A DNA stretch of 64,000 nucleotides from Halobacterium sp. R2-5 (GCF_011734195.1 NZ_JAANTH010000002.1:1-64000); one strand, 5' to 3'; shown: positions 1 to 8,732, numbered from the stretch's first letter. Program-made: numbers and translations. Notes: generated by a model from the sequence alone, not told the origin.

Positions 1-84
1 CGTGACAAACCGGCGGCTCCGCGAGTAGGTCCGAGCGCGGAGACTCACGCAGACCACCCCGCAGAGCCGTCGCTAAGTGTCGGG

Positions 85-104
85 AAAACCCGGAAAAGGG
101 TTTT
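85..104 (-). terminator. Hairpin terminator after tRNA-Pro
   Basis: A perfect 7-bp inverted repeat (AAAACCC and GGGTTTT around a 6-base loop) lies 8 bases past the 3' end of the minus-strand tRNA-Pro gene. Read on the minus strand the hairpin ends in a T run, as expected for a terminator of that transcript. The structure is seen; the function is inferred. Confidence 0.5.
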
Positions 105-112
105 ATACGCAG

Positions 113-185
113 TGGGACCGCCCGAATTTGAATCGGGGTTATCGGCACCCAAGGCCGAAAGGATACCAAGCTACCCCACGGTCCC
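113..185 (-). tRNA. tRNA-Pro (anticodon TGG)
   Basis: The minus strand folds into a 73-base cloverleaf. The acceptor stem pairs GGGACCG with CGGTCCC and is followed by discriminator A. The anticodon stem is TCGGC/GCCGA around the loop CTTGGGT, which gives anticodon TGG and so proline. The T arm pairs TCGGG-type arms (121-125 with 133-137) around a TTCAAAT-type loop. CCA is not encoded and no intron is visible. The gene is divergent from the small membrane-protein gene at 279. Confidence 0.93.
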
Positions 186-278
186 GCAGGCTTACGTACC
201 GCGGCGTGCGGCGTAAGGGTTTCGTTCGTCGCCACAACGACTTTCGCGGTGGGGGACACACCGGGAGGTATGCCTACG

Positions 279-551
279 ATGCTGGAGGTCGGGCTTCTGC
301 TGCTGGTGCTGGCGGCGTTGTTCGGCGCGTACGGTGTGATTCGCGCGGTGAAGCCGTTCGTCGTGAACGCCGTCGTGGGGCTGGTGGTGATTCTGCTCGC
401 GCAGTGGCTGGGCGTGCAGGTGGCGGTGTCGCCGCTGGTGTTGCTGGTGGTGGCGCTCGGCGGGGTACCGGGCGCGATACTCGTGGTGTTGCTGGCGACG
501 CTCGGGATAGCGTTCGCGCCGGGACTGCTCGCGGTTCCGCTGGGGGTGTGA
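279..551 (+). CDS. BofA-family small membrane protein
   Basis: This 90-residue protein is almost entirely hydrophobic, with about three membrane segments. It has the pattern of the pro-sigma-K processing inhibitor BofA family: a KPFVVNAVVGL motif near residue 25, then GVPGAILVVLLA near residue 68. In Bacillus BofA restrains an intramembrane protease. Archaea have no sigma-K, so the role here is unknown. A Shine-Dalgarno GGAGGT at 264-269 is 9 bases before ATG 279 and abuts ATG 270, which favours 279. The gene is 3 bases upstream of the next membrane-protein gene, so the two are probably co-transcribed. Family call moderately sure. Confidence 0.7.
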   Translation: MLEVGLLLLVLAALFGAYGVIRAVKPFVVNAVVGLVVILLAQWLGVQVAVSPLVLLVVALGGVPGAILVVLLATLGIAFAPGLLAVPLGV

Positions 552-554
552 GAG

Positions 555-977
555 ATGGATCCGGTTCGACGCGTTATCGGTGGCGGGGTCGCGGGCACGA
601 TCGTGATGACCGTGGTGCTGGTCATCGCGGAGATCGAGGCGCGCTTCGAGCTCGGCATCGGCGGGGCGATAGCGGGGTACGCGGGCGTCGCGGACCAGCC
701 GGCGCTCGGGCTACTGGTCTTCCTGCTGGTGGGGATGGTCGTCTTCCCCCTCGTCTTCCTCAAACTGGAGGCGCCGCTGTCGCGGGTGCCGGGCGGCGGC
801 GACCCGGCGATCCGCGGGATGGCGTTCAGCCTCCCGCTGTGGGTGGTGTTCATCCTCATCGGGTCGCCGGACCTGGGGTCGCTGCGGGGCGCGCTCCACC
901 TCTCGTTCACGCTGTTCGCGCACCTGCTGTACGGGTTCACGCTCGGCGCGGTCTACCACTCCCTCGAGGACGTCTGA
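555..977 (+). CDS. Small membrane protein, DUF6789-like
   Basis: The product has 140 residues and four predicted transmembrane helices. The N terminus (VIGGGVAGTIVMTVVLV) resembles the DUF6789 family, found in haloarchaea near cytochrome oxidase genes. Here it converges directly on the oxidase subunit I gene: the two stop codons abut as TGATCA with no spacing. A link to the respiratory oxidase, such as assembly or an accessory subunit, is inferred from position only. No catalytic motif is visible. Confidence 0.6.
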   Translation: MDPVRRVIGGGVAGTIVMTVVLVIAEIEARFELGIGGAIAGYAGVADQPALGLLVFLLVGMVVFPLVFLKLEAPLSRVPGGGDPAIRGMAFSLPLWVVFILIGSPDLGSLRGALHLSFTLFAHLLYGFTLGAVYHSLEDV

Positions 978-2786
978 TCAGTCCCGACTGTAGGGGAGTT
1001 CGTCCCACTCGGCGGTGCGCTGGTCGCCGCGCTCGCGGAGGTCCCAGGGGTCGTCCGTCGTGACGGGGTCGCCCATGCGGTAGGACTGCACGAGGTTGAA
1101 CAGCCAGACGACGGTGCCGAGTGCGATGAGGACGGCGCCGAGCGTCGCGACCTGCTGGAGGCCGGCGAACTCCGCGGGGTAGGCGGCGTACCGCCGCGGC
1201 AGTCCTTCCTGGCCCATAATCATCATCGGGCCGAACGCGAGCACGATGCCGGCCGTGGTGAGCACGAAGTGCGCGACGGCGAGAGCGTGGTTCGGGTGTT
1301 TCCCGACAACGAGGGGGTACCAGTAGTAGGTCGCGGCGAAGAACGCGAACGAGATGAGCCCCATGATGATGAAGTGGAAGTGGCCGACGACGTAGTAGGT
1401 GTCGTGCAGCAGTAAGTCGACGGGGATGGCGGCGAGGAAGATGCCGGTGACGCCGCCGACGATGAACGTGCCGACGCCGCCGACGCAGAACAGCATCGGG
1501 GCGGCGAGGCGGACGCGGCCGTTCCACATGGTGGTGATCCAGTTGAACACCTTCACCGCCGACGGCACCGCGATGGCGATGGAGACGGCCATGAAACTCG
1601 CCCGGAGGCGGGGGTCGATGCCGGTGGTGAACATGTGGTGGGCCCACACGCCGAACGAGAGGACGCCGATCGCGAGCGTGGAGTAGACGACGAACTTGAA
1701 CCCGAACAGCTTCCGCCCCGCGAACTTCGGAATCAGGAGGCTGACGATGCCCATCGGCGGCAGCACGAGGATGTACACCTCGGGGTGGCCGAAGAACCAG
1801 AACAGGTGCTGCCACAGAATCGGACTGCCGCCCTCCAGCGCGAAGAACGTGGTTCCCAGATTGCGGTCGAGCAGCAGCATGACGAGCGCGCTGCCGAGCA
1901 GCGGGAACGCGAACAGGATGAGTCCGGACTGGGTGAGCATCGTCCACGAGAAGATGTCGAGGTTCTTCCACGACACTTCGCGCTCGGTGAAGATTGTCGC
2001 GATGAAGTTGATGGCGGACATCGTGGTGGCGACCCCGGAGAGGTGCAAGCCCAGGAGGACGACGCTCACCGTCGGCAGGTCGATCTGGACGGACAGCGGC
2101 GTGTAGAACGTCCAGCCGGTGGCGGGCGGCGCGAGCGCGAGCAGCTGTTCGCCGAGGGCTCCGAGACCGCCCGCGACGAAGACGTGACCGAGGACGTCCG
2201 AGAGCAGCCCGGCGCGCATCAGCACGAGCGCGGGCACGAGCAGCCAGAACGCGATGGCGTTGATGCGCGGGAACGCCATGTCGTCGGCGCCGATCAGCAG
2301 CGGCAGCAGGTAGTTCCCGAGGCCGGCGAGCGCGGGCGTCCCGAACAGGAACAGCATCGTGAGCCCGTGCATCGTGAACAGCGCGTTGTACGTGTGTTCG
2401 TCCCAGACGGAGACCGCGGGGTCGTACAGCTCCGTCCGCATCATCATCGCGTCGGTGCCGCCCCAGAGGAACGCCACCGCGGCGAACGCGAGGTACAGCA
2501 GCCCGATGTCCTTGTGGTCGACGGTGGTGAGCCAGCGCGTCACGCCGCCGCGCTTGTGGGACTCGGAGGTGCCGAGGAGGTAGCCGGAGTCCGCGGGTTC
2601 GCCGCCGTCTGGCTCCGGCGGGCCGTTCGTATTCGTTCGCTCGCCGCCGTCCGCACGGGTCGGGCCCGTTGTCGACCGCGCGCCGCGCGCGCCCCGCGAC
2701 GGGCTGGCGCGCCACGCGGCGTACAGCACGAGACAGGCGGCGGCGACGCAGAGCGCTGTCAGACCGGCCGCACCGACCAGGGTCAT
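978..2786 (-). CDS. coxA: Heme-copper oxidase subunit I
   Basis: Catalytic subunit of a type A terminal oxidase, which reduces oxygen to water at the heme a3-CuB site and pumps protons. All key residues are present: H140 (MHGLTM) for low-spin heme; H334 in FFGHPEVY with E336 and Y338, the CuB ligand, D-channel Glu and cross-linked Tyr; H383-H384 for CuB; H469 and H471 in VGHFHF for hemes a3 and a; and K412 in VPSAVKVFNW, the K-channel lysine. At 602 residues it is somewhat long because of an acidic linker (about 30-75) between an extra N-terminal helix and the core. No subunit II or III gene is adjacent. A TATA-like GATTTTACC about 28 bases upstream supports the start. Confidence 0.95.
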   Translation of the reverse strand: MTLVGAAGLTALCVAAACLVLYAAWRASPSRGARGARSTTGPTRADGGERTNTNGPPEPDGGEPADSGYLLGTSESHKRGGVTRWLTTVDHKDIGLLYLAFAAVAFLWGGTDAMMMRTELYDPAVSVWDEHTYNALFTMHGLTMLFLFGTPALAGLGNYLLPLLIGADDMAFPRINAIAFWLLVPALVLMRAGLLSDVLGHVFVAGGLGALGEQLLALAPPATGWTFYTPLSVQIDLPTVSVVLLGLHLSGVATTMSAINFIATIFTEREVSWKNLDIFSWTMLTQSGLILFAFPLLGSALVMLLLDRNLGTTFFALEGGSPILWQHLFWFFGHPEVYILVLPPMGIVSLLIPKFAGRKLFGFKFVVYSTLAIGVLSFGVWAHHMFTTGIDPRLRASFMAVSIAIAVPSAVKVFNWITTMWNGRVRLAAPMLFCVGGVGTFIVGGVTGIFLAAIPVDLLLHDTYYVVGHFHFIIMGLISFAFFAATYYWYPLVVGKHPNHALAVAHFVLTTAGIVLAFGPMMIMGQEGLPRRYAAYPAEFAGLQQVATLGAVLIALGTVVWLFNLVQSYRMGDPVTTDDPWDLRERGDQRTAEWDELPYSRD

Positions 2787-2849
2787 GTGCGCCGATTCAC
2801 AGGCCTCGGGGTAAAATCAAACGGCGGATTCGGGGCTGAACTGCGGCCC

Positions 2850-4901
2850 CTACTCGTCGTCGCGCAGTTCGATGTCCGCGACGATCTCGTAGGGGTGTTT
2901 GGCCTTGCGGACGCCGTCCAGAATCGTGAACGCGGCGCCGGGTTCGAGGAAGTGCGTGGTCACCGCGCGCCCGAGCGGCGTCGGCTCGAAGCCGTCGACG
3001 AACTCGTACTCGATGAGTTTCCCGAGCGCGTGCTTGGTCGGCACCTCGCCGAGCATCCGGTCGTTCAGTCGCTTGGCGGCCTTCCCGCCGACCGTGACGT
3101 TCGCGAGCGTCTCCTCGACGGCCGCGGTCTCGTCGTAGTGCGTGACGACGTCTTCCATCTCGCCCTTCAGGAGTTTGAACGCGATCTCCTCCTCGGTGCC
3201 CTCCATGGAGGCGTGGTAGGAGGCGTCCGGCTCGACGAGCATGTACACCTTCCCGCGGTCGTGGTAGTCGGGGCGGCCGGCGCGCCCGAGCATCTGCTCG
3301 AACTCCTGGACGGAGAGCCACTCGATGCCCATCGCGAGCGTGTCGAAGATGACCTGCGACGCCGGGAAGTCCACGCCCGCCGCGAGCGCCGCGGTCGTCA
3401 CGACGGCCGAGAGGTCCTGGTTCCCGAAGCGGCGCTCGACGGATTTCCGCTCGCCGTAGTCCAGCCCCGCGTGGTAGGCCGCCGAGGGGTAGTCGAGCTT
3501 GCGCGAAATCTCGTGGCAGCGCCTACGGGAGTTCGTGAAGATGATGGTCTGGCCCTTGTACCCCTTCGAGGACTCCTGGTCGAACTCCCGGCGCACCAGC
3601 TTGTTCTCGATGTCCGGCTTCTCGTTGCCCTCGGCGAACGTGACGTGGCGCTCGATGGGAATCGGGCGCTCCTCGAACTCCACGAGGTTCGCGCGCATCC
3701 CCCGCGCGAGCTCGCCGGGGTTGCCGACGGTCGCCGAGAGGTAGATCCACTGCGCGCCGCCGTAATCCTGGTACTGCTGCTCGCGCTGCTCGCAGTAGTA
3801 CTTCAGTCGCGAGATGAGGCCGTCGAGGCGGTGGCCGCGCTCGTCCTCCTTGAGCGTGTGCACCTCGTCGATGACCACCGTCCCGATGTCCCCGAGGTCC
3901 TTCCCCGTGCGGAGCGCGTGGTCGATGCCCTCGTACGTCCCGACGATGATGTCCGCCGAGGGGTCGAACGCGTGGCCGTCGTCCCGGATGCGCGAGGAGC
4001 CCACCCGAATCGTGACGTTCGCGAGGTCGCCGTACTCGTCCTCGAAGTCCTCGTGCTTCTGGTTCGCGAGCGCCACCAGCGGCACGAGGAACAGCATCTT
4101 CCCGTTCCCGGAGAGCAGCCGGTGGAGGCCCGCCATCTCCCCGACGAGCGTCTTCCCGGTCGCCGTCGCGGACACCACGAGCTGGTCCTCGCCGTCGAGC
4201 AGCCCGTGCTCGACGGAGAGGCTCTGCACGGGCAGTAACTCGTCGAAGCGGCTCTCGAACAGCTCCTTCACGCCGGGGTGGAGGTCGAGCTCCGACACCG
4301 GCATCAGGTCGACGTCGTCGGTCGTCGCGGACACCTCGTCGAACTTCGTGAGGTCCGGGTCGAGGTTCCCCTGCAGGAGCCCCGTGATGCGGTCGAGGTC
4401 CTGCTCTTCGAGCAGTAGTTCCTCGAGGCGGTCCTGGGCCGCGCCCGTCATGCCGCCGTTGAACGACAGCTCGCGCTCCAGCTCGCGGACCGCACAGTCC
4501 TGGCAGATGTACTCGCCGTCAGCCTCGATGGCAGTATCGGAGGTGATCGGCGAGTACCGGCCCTTCCCCGCGCAGTACCGGCACGTCCGCACCGCCTTCG
4601 CGTCCTGCTGGTAGGCGTCCAGCATCTCCCGGAGCTCCTCGCGGCCCGCCTTCGAGGTCTGCTCGCTGATGCGGATGCGGTCCGCGCGCCGCGCGATGTC
4701 CACGAACTGGTCGGGGCTGCGCGGCTCCTCGCCCCCGCCGGTCTTCACGCGGAATCGGCCGGGCCGCGGCCCCGCGTCCCGCTCCGTCAACTCCAGTTTC
4801 GCGCGGAACAGCCGCTCCCCGTCCCGCTGAGCGACCGCCAGGTAGTCGTCCCCCGTCTCGTGGAGGAACAACGTACCCACGCGCTGGACCTGCTCAGACA
4901 C
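2850..4901 (-). CDS. Ski2-like DEAD/DEAH-box helicase with zinc finger
   Basis: This 683-residue superfamily 2 helicase has Walker A ATATGKT (K250), DEVH at 345-348, SAT at 389-391 and QMLGRAGR at 536-543, all typical of the Ski2/Hel308-like group. Before the motor lies an N-terminal domain and a four-cysteine zinc finger (C107, C110, C133, C136). The winged-helix and ratchet region after residue 560 is short compared with Hel308, so this is probably a distinct haloarchaeal RNA or DNA helicase. It starts at GTG, and no ATG is available near that point. Substrate unknown. Confidence 0.85.
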   Translation of the reverse strand: MSEQVQRVGTLFLHETGDDYLAVAQRDGERLFRAKLELTERDAGPRPGRFRVKTGGGEEPRSPDQFVDIARRADRIRISEQTSKAGREELREMLDAYQQDAKAVRTCRYCAGKGRYSPITSDTAIEADGEYICQDCAVRELERELSFNGGMTGAAQDRLEELLLEEQDLDRITGLLQGNLDPDLTKFDEVSATTDDVDLMPVSELDLHPGVKELFESRFDELLPVQSLSVEHGLLDGEDQLVVSATATGKTLVGEMAGLHRLLSGNGKMLFLVPLVALANQKHEDFEDEYGDLANVTIRVGSSRIRDDGHAFDPSADIIVGTYEGIDHALRTGKDLGDIGTVVIDEVHTLKEDERGHRLDGLISRLKYYCEQREQQYQDYGGAQWIYLSATVGNPGELARGMRANLVEFEERPIPIERHVTFAEGNEKPDIENKLVRREFDQESSKGYKGQTIIFTNSRRRCHEISRKLDYPSAAYHAGLDYGERKSVERRFGNQDLSAVVTTAALAAGVDFPASQVIFDTLAMGIEWLSVQEFEQMLGRAGRPDYHDRGKVYMLVEPDASYHASMEGTEEEIAFKLLKGEMEDVVTHYDETAAVEETLANVTVGGKAAKRLNDRMLGEVPTKHALGKLIEYEFVDGFEPTPLGRAVTTHFLEPGAAFTILDGVRKAKHPYEIVADIELRDDE

Positions 4902-5006
4902 GAATCGTGGTAGGCGAGCGCGGTATTTCAGGGATTCGCTTGCTAGGTATCGTCTTCACTGTCGCGTTCGTACTCGCTGGAGTTCTCGACGTTTCCTCGA
5001 AAGCCC

Positions 5007-5101
5007 CGAGACTGTAGATCCGGTGCGCTCGCTGCGCTCCTCGTCACTCGCTGTGCTCGTTCCTGCGGTGCTTGCTTCGCGCGCCTTCGTCTACAGTCTC
5101 G
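5007..5101. repeat. Long inverted repeat in intergenic region
   Basis: Twelve-base perfect inverted arms, CGAGACTGTAGA at 5007-5018 and TCTACAGTCTCG at 5090-5101, enclose about 71 bases rich in short GCTCGC/GCGAGC-like runs. The stretch lies between the helicase start and the cupin stop (4902-5154), and no gene is visible in it. It could be a terminator for the cupin transcript, a REP-like element or a small MITE. Confidence 0.55.
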
Positions 5102-5154
5102 CCCCTTTCGTCCACCCGTTGTCGGCTGCTCAGTCGCTGTCCACGGTGGTCAGG

Positions 5155-5535
5155 TCACTCCACGAGTTCGATGCTGTCGTCGCCGTTCGGGACGACGCAG
5201 ATGAACGCCCCCTCCTCGTCGCCGTCGTTCTCGTACCAGTGGACGGCGCCCGCGGGGACGAGGAGACTGTCGCCGGCGCTCACCTCGTAGGTCTCGCCCT
5301 CGATGCCGACCGTGTACTCGCCCGCGAGGACGTACTGCTCGTGTTCGACCTCGTTCGTGTGCTCGGGGACGCTCGCGCCGGATTCGAGGACGAACCGCCG
5401 CATCGCGAAGTTCGGCGCGCCGTCGGAGTCGTCCAGCAGCACGCCCTTCCGCATCCCGTCGGCCGCGTCGACGGTCTCGTACTCGACGTCGCTCGCGCGG
5501 CGGACCACGTGGCTCGCTGTCTCGGAAGCCGTCAT
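5155..5535 (-). CDS. Small single-domain cupin protein
   Basis: This 126-residue protein folds as a single cupin barrel. The first motif is GASVPEHTNEVEHEQYVLAG, with candidate metal ligands H59, H65 and E66, followed by GDSLLVPAGAVHW, whose H99 belongs to the second motif. Such proteins bind a divalent metal and act as isomerases, dioxygenases or binding proteins; no substrate can be assigned. It is 48 bases downstream of a ring-cleaving dioxygenase on the same strand and may belong to the aromatic cluster. A box at about -25 fits a leaderless start. Confidence 0.85.
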   Translation of the reverse strand: MTASETASHVVRRASDVEYETVDAADGMRKGVLLDDSDGAPNFAMRRFVLESGASVPEHTNEVEHEQYVLAGEYTVGIEGETYEVSAGDSLLVPAGAVHWYENDGDEEGAFICVVPNGDDSIELVE

Positions 5536-5583
5536 ACCACGGGATAGGCGAGCCCGCGCCTTAGGCGTAGCCGTCGCCGCCGG

Positions 5584-6516
5584 CTACTCGTCGGCGCGCA
5601 GCGGCGGCAGCCCCGCCTCGATTTCCCCGCGGCGGTCCTCCAGCCACTCCGGGAGGACGAGGCTGGAGCCGAGTTCGTCCAGCGGCTCGTCCACGGTGTA
5701 CCCGGGCTCCTTCGTGGCGTACTCGAAGAGGACGCCGCCCTGCGTGCGGGCGTACACGGACTCGAACCACTTCCGGTCGATAATCTCGGTCGGCCGCAGC
5801 CCCTCGCGAACGAGGATGTCCCGCCACTCCGACTGGTCCTCGCGTGTCACCTGGAACGCGACGTGGTGGACGGTGCCGGCGCCCGGCTGGCCGCGGGGCG
5901 CCTGCGGGTTCTCGCAGACGTCGACGACGAACCCGAGGTCGCCGTCGCCCTCGTAGCGCTGGCGGCCGCGGTCGCGCTCGGTCGGCCGGAACCCCATCGC
6001 CTCCAGCAGGCGGGCCGTCGAGTCCGCGGACTGCAGGGACAGCGTCACGCCGAAGAACCCCCGAATCGCGTGCTCCGCGGGGACGGGGCCCTCGGGCGGG
6101 TCGCCGGCGGGCGCGTCCTCGTGCGCGACGAGTTCCAGCGGCAGGCCGTCCGGGTCGCGGAACGGAATCACGGTGTCGCCGAAGCGCTCCCGGGGGTCGT
6201 CCGCGTCGACGCCCTCGCTGGCGAGCCGGTCGACCCAGTAGTCGACGCTGCCGGCGGGTATCAGGAACTGCGTGGCGCTCGCCTGCCCGGTGCCGACGCG
6301 GCCCTGTTGGGCGCCGACGTACGGGAAGAACGTCATGCTCGTGCCGGGCGACCCGCCGCGGTCGCCGTAGAACAGGTGGTAGACCGAGACGTCGTCCTGG
6401 TTCACGCTCTGTTTCACGAGCCGCAGACCGAGCGTCTCCGTGTAGAACGCGTGGTTCGCCTGCGGGTCGCTCGCGATAGCGGTCACGTGGTGGATGCCGG
6501 GGATGTCCGCGGGCAT
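5584..6516 (-). CDS. Ring-cleaving dioxygenase (VOC, MhqO/PcpA-like)
   Basis: The 310-residue protein has two paired vicinal-oxygen-chelate modules. Candidate iron ligands are H10 (GIHHVT), H218 (GTVHHVAF) and E265 (GVLFEYAT), which match the PcpA hydroquinone 1,2-dioxygenase arrangement in order and spacing. The family opens (halo)hydroquinone or related rings using Fe(II) and O2, or acts in quinone resistance. A paralogue lies at 7716. The start is supported by a TATA-like element about 28 bases upstream. Exact substrate unknown. Confidence 0.85.
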   Translation of the reverse strand: MPADIPGIHHVTAIASDPQANHAFYTETLGLRLVKQSVNQDDVSVYHLFYGDRGGSPGTSMTFFPYVGAQQGRVGTGQASATQFLIPAGSVDYWVDRLASEGVDADDPRERFGDTVIPFRDPDGLPLELVAHEDAPAGDPPEGPVPAEHAIRGFFGVTLSLQSADSTARLLEAMGFRPTERDRGRQRYEGDGDLGFVVDVCENPQAPRGQPGAGTVHHVAFQVTREDQSEWRDILVREGLRPTEIIDRKWFESVYARTQGGVLFEYATKEPGYTVDEPLDELGSSLVLPEWLEDRRGEIEAGLPPLRADE

Positions 6517-6564
6517 ACGCGGTCGTTCGCCCGGCAGCCGGAATAGTGTCGGGGCCGCGACGGT

Positions 6565-7407
6565 TCAGAGCCCGAGAATGTCGCGAGCTTCGTCGGGAGT
6601 GGCGACTGGGCGCCCGAGCGTCTCCGCGACGCCGACCACGCGCTCGACGAGCTGGGCGTTGCTCTCGGCGAGCTCGCCGCGCTCGTAGTAGACGTTGTCC
6701 TCGAGGCCGACGCGGACGTGCCCGCCGAAGAGGACGCCCATCGTCGCGAACGGGAGCTGGTGCGGGCCGAACCCGAGCGTGTTGAACGCCGCGCCCTCCG
6801 GGAGGTTCGAGATCAGGTTGAGGAAGTTCCGGGGGCGCGGCCGCGTGAGCGTCCCCGGGCCGAATATCAGCGTGGCGTAGACGGGGTCGTCGAGGTCGCG
6901 GCGGTCGAGCAGCCCGTGGACTTCGTTGAGGTGGCCGTCGTTGAACACCTCCAGTTCGGGCTTGATGCCGCGTTCTTCCATCTCGTCGTACAGCGAGTCG
7001 ACGAGCCCGCGGGTGTTCTCGCTGGTGAGGTGGTCGTAGCGGTTCAGCGGCCCCATGTCGAGGCTCGCCATCTCCGGCGCGGGGTCAGTCCGCAAGGGCT
7101 CGTGCCGGAGGTCGTCGGGCGCGCCCGTACCGCCCGTCGAGTGCTGGATAATGACATCGTCCGCTCGCGCCCGGATTTCGTCGTCGATGGCCTGGAAGTC
7201 CTCGGTCGCGAACGACCGCTCGCCGTTCGGCTTCCGCGCGTGGACGTGGACGACCGCGGCGCCCGCCTCCTCGGCTGCTGCGGCCGCCTTCCCGACCTCC
7301 TCGGGCGTCTCGGGAACGTTCGGGTTCGCTTCCTTGCCGTGGACGCCGCCGGTCAGCGCCGCCGTCACGATTACCGGTTCGTCCGCGAGGAACGCCTCGT
7401 AGCTCAT
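6565..7407 (-). CDS. BKACE-family beta-keto acid cleavage enzyme
   Basis: The 280-residue TIM-barrel protein belongs to the 3-keto-5-aminohexanoate cleavage enzyme family (DUF849). These enzymes condense a beta-keto acid with acetyl-CoA and split it into acetoacetate and a CoA ester. Visible family marks are VTAALTGG at 14-21 and the zinc-binding HVHAR with H54 and H56. The start MSYEAF is chosen because it matches family N termini and overlaps the stop of the upstream small gene as ATGA. A longer in-frame extension to 7722 is compositionally poor and was rejected. Substrate within the very diverse BKACE family cannot be told. Confidence 0.88.
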   Translation of the reverse strand: MSYEAFLADEPVIVTAALTGGVHGKEANPNVPETPEEVGKAAAAAEEAGAAVVHVHARKPNGERSFATEDFQAIDDEIRARADDVIIQHSTGGTGAPDDLRHEPLRTDPAPEMASLDMGPLNRYDHLTSENTRGLVDSLYDEMEERGIKPELEVFNDGHLNEVHGLLDRRDLDDPVYATLIFGPGTLTRPRPRNFLNLISNLPEGAAFNTLGFGPHQLPFATMGVLFGGHVRVGLEDNVYYERGELAESNAQLVERVVGVAETLGRPVATPDEARDILGL

Positions 7408-7589
7408 TGCTCGTCCGCGTGCTCGCGGAAGATCTCGCAGTGCTCGGCGTGGTCGAGGTCGTAGCGGTCGTTGCAGACGTCCGCGCGCATCGGCTGCACG
7501 AACTCCCCGATGGCTCCGCAGTACGCCCGCTCGGTGTCGAACGAGCGGCCGTCGCCCTCGCTGCGGTACTCCAGGAACGGACAGGTCAT
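7404..7589 (-). CDS. Small four-cysteine protein upstream of BKACE
   Basis: This 61-residue acidic protein has cysteines at 3, 24, 39 and 50 ([28 protein letters not shown]), consistent with a bound metal or Fe-S centre. It overlaps the BKACE start by 4 bases (ATGA), so translation is probably coupled. TTAACAC about 27 bases upstream of its ATG gives a leaderless promoter, making this the first gene of the two-gene operon. I recognise it only as a conserved haloarchaeal hypothetical; function unknown. Confidence 0.75.
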   Translation of the reverse strand: MTCPFLEYRSEGDGRSFDTERAYCGAIGEFVQPMRADVCNDRYDLDHAEHCEIFREHADEQ

Positions 7590-7642
7590 ACGCTCCGTTC
7601 GCCCGCTGGCGTGTTAACAGTTCGCTGGCTCGGCCGTCGCGG

Positions 7643-7668
7643 GGTGACGCGCCCGTCACCCGGTGACG
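7643..7668. promoter_or_regulatory. Palindromic operator candidate between divergent genes
   Basis: GGTGACG at 7643-7649 and CGTCACC at 7654-7660 form a perfect inverted repeat with a 4-base spacer. A third half-site GGTGACG follows at 7662-7668. They lie in the 126-base region between the divergent BKACE operon and the dioxygenase-dehydrogenase operon, next to the TATA-like elements of both. Binding of a quinone- or aromatic-responsive regulator is an inference; none is encoded nearby. Confidence 0.55.
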
Positions 7669-7715
7669 GTGCCGTCTAACGTGGGTATACGTGCGTGGGA
7701 GCGCTACAGCGAGAT

Positions 7716-8732
7716 ATGCCACCGACTACGCCGGGACTCCACCACGTCACGGCCATCGCGGGCGACCCGCAGGCGAACGCCGACTTCTACGTCGGGACGC
7801 TCGGCCTGCGCTTCGTCAAGCGGACCGTCAACCACGACGACCCCCAGACGTACCACTTCTACTTCGGCGACTACGAGGGGTCCCCCGGGACGAACGTCAC
7901 GTTCTTCCCGTGGTCCGAGCGCGGCCGCGACGGCGAGTTCGGCGCGGGCCAGACGCGGGACACCGCGTACCTGATTCCGCCCGACTCGGTCGACTACTGG
8001 ACCGACCGGCTCGCCGACGACGGCGTCGCTGTCGAGGAGAGCGAGCGCTTCGGCGACACCGTCCTCCGCTTCTCGGACCCGGACGGCATCGGCCTCGAAC
8101 TGGTAGCCAGCGCGGAACGCAGTTCCGCGGAACGGGCGAGCGGTGACGAACCGCGAGCCAGCGACCACGCCGCCGATGCCGACGCGGTGCCGTGGCCCGA
8201 CGGCCCCGTTCCCGACGAGCACCAGCTACGGGGGTTCCACAGCGTCACGCTCGCGGTCCGGGAGTTCGGCCCCACTGAGGAGATTCTCACCGACGTGCTC
8301 GGCTACGAGCGCGTCGCCGAGGATGGTGACAGACGGCGTTACCAGACGCCCGCGGACGGCGCGCACTCGATTCTGGACCTCGTGGAGACCGACGCCGGCC
8401 GCGGCCGGATGGGCGTCGGCACCGTCCACCACGTCGCGTTCACCGCCGAGAGCGTCGACGAGCTGGAGGCGTGGAAAGAAGCCTACGGCGAGCGCGGGCT
8501 CTCCGCGAGCGGTCCGATCGACCGGAAGTACTTCCGGTCGCTGTACTGCCGGGAGCCCGGCGGCGTGCTGTTCGAGATCGCGACCGACGGCCCCGGGTTC
8601 GACGTCGACGAGTCCGTCGAGGACCTCGGCTCCAGCCTCGTGCTCCCGGAGTGGCTGGAAGACGAGCGCGCCGAAATCGAGGCCGCGCTCCCCGAGTTCG
8701 AGCCGCCGAGTGTGGCCGGAGGCGCTCGATGA
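7716..8732 (+). CDS. Ring-cleaving dioxygenase (VOC), second paralogue
   Basis: The 338-residue protein is a homologue of the dioxygenase at 5584. Matching candidate iron ligands are H10 (GLHHVT), H239 (GTVHHVAF) and E287 (GVLFEIAT), and the C terminus LGSSLVLPEWLED is nearly the same. It carries an extra acidic linker of about 25 residues (about 133-160) between the two VOC modules. ATG 7716 was preferred over GTG 7695 because it aligns with the paralogue start and sits 30 bases after GGTATACG. It overlaps the dehydrogenase start by 4 bases (ATGA), so the two form an operon. Confidence 0.85.
   Translation: MPPTTPGLHHVTAIAGDPQANADFYVGTLGLRFVKRTVNHDDPQTYHFYFGDYEGSPGTNVTFFPWSERGRDGEFGAGQTRDTAYLIPPDSVDYWTDRLADDGVAVEESERFGDTVLRFSDPDGIGLELVASAERSSAERASGDEPRASDHAADADAVPWPDGPVPDEHQLRGFHSVTLAVREFGPTEEILTDVLGYERVAEDGDRRRYQTPADGAHSILDLVETDAGRGRMGVGTVHHVAFTAESVDELEAWKEAYGERGLSASGPIDRKYFRSLYCREPGGVLFEIATDGPGFDVDESVEDLGSSLVLPEWLEDERAEIEAALPEFEPPSVAGGAR

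Noticed and set aside
1635..4238. Open frame of 867 codons on the plus strand
   Set aside because: Antisense to coxA and the helicase, Arg/Glu-rich with no recognisable domain; typical mirror frame of high-GC coding DNA.
7408..7722. N-terminal extension of the BKACE frame
   Set aside because: Overlaps the small cysteine gene and the divergent promoter region; family N terminus begins at the ATG at 7407.
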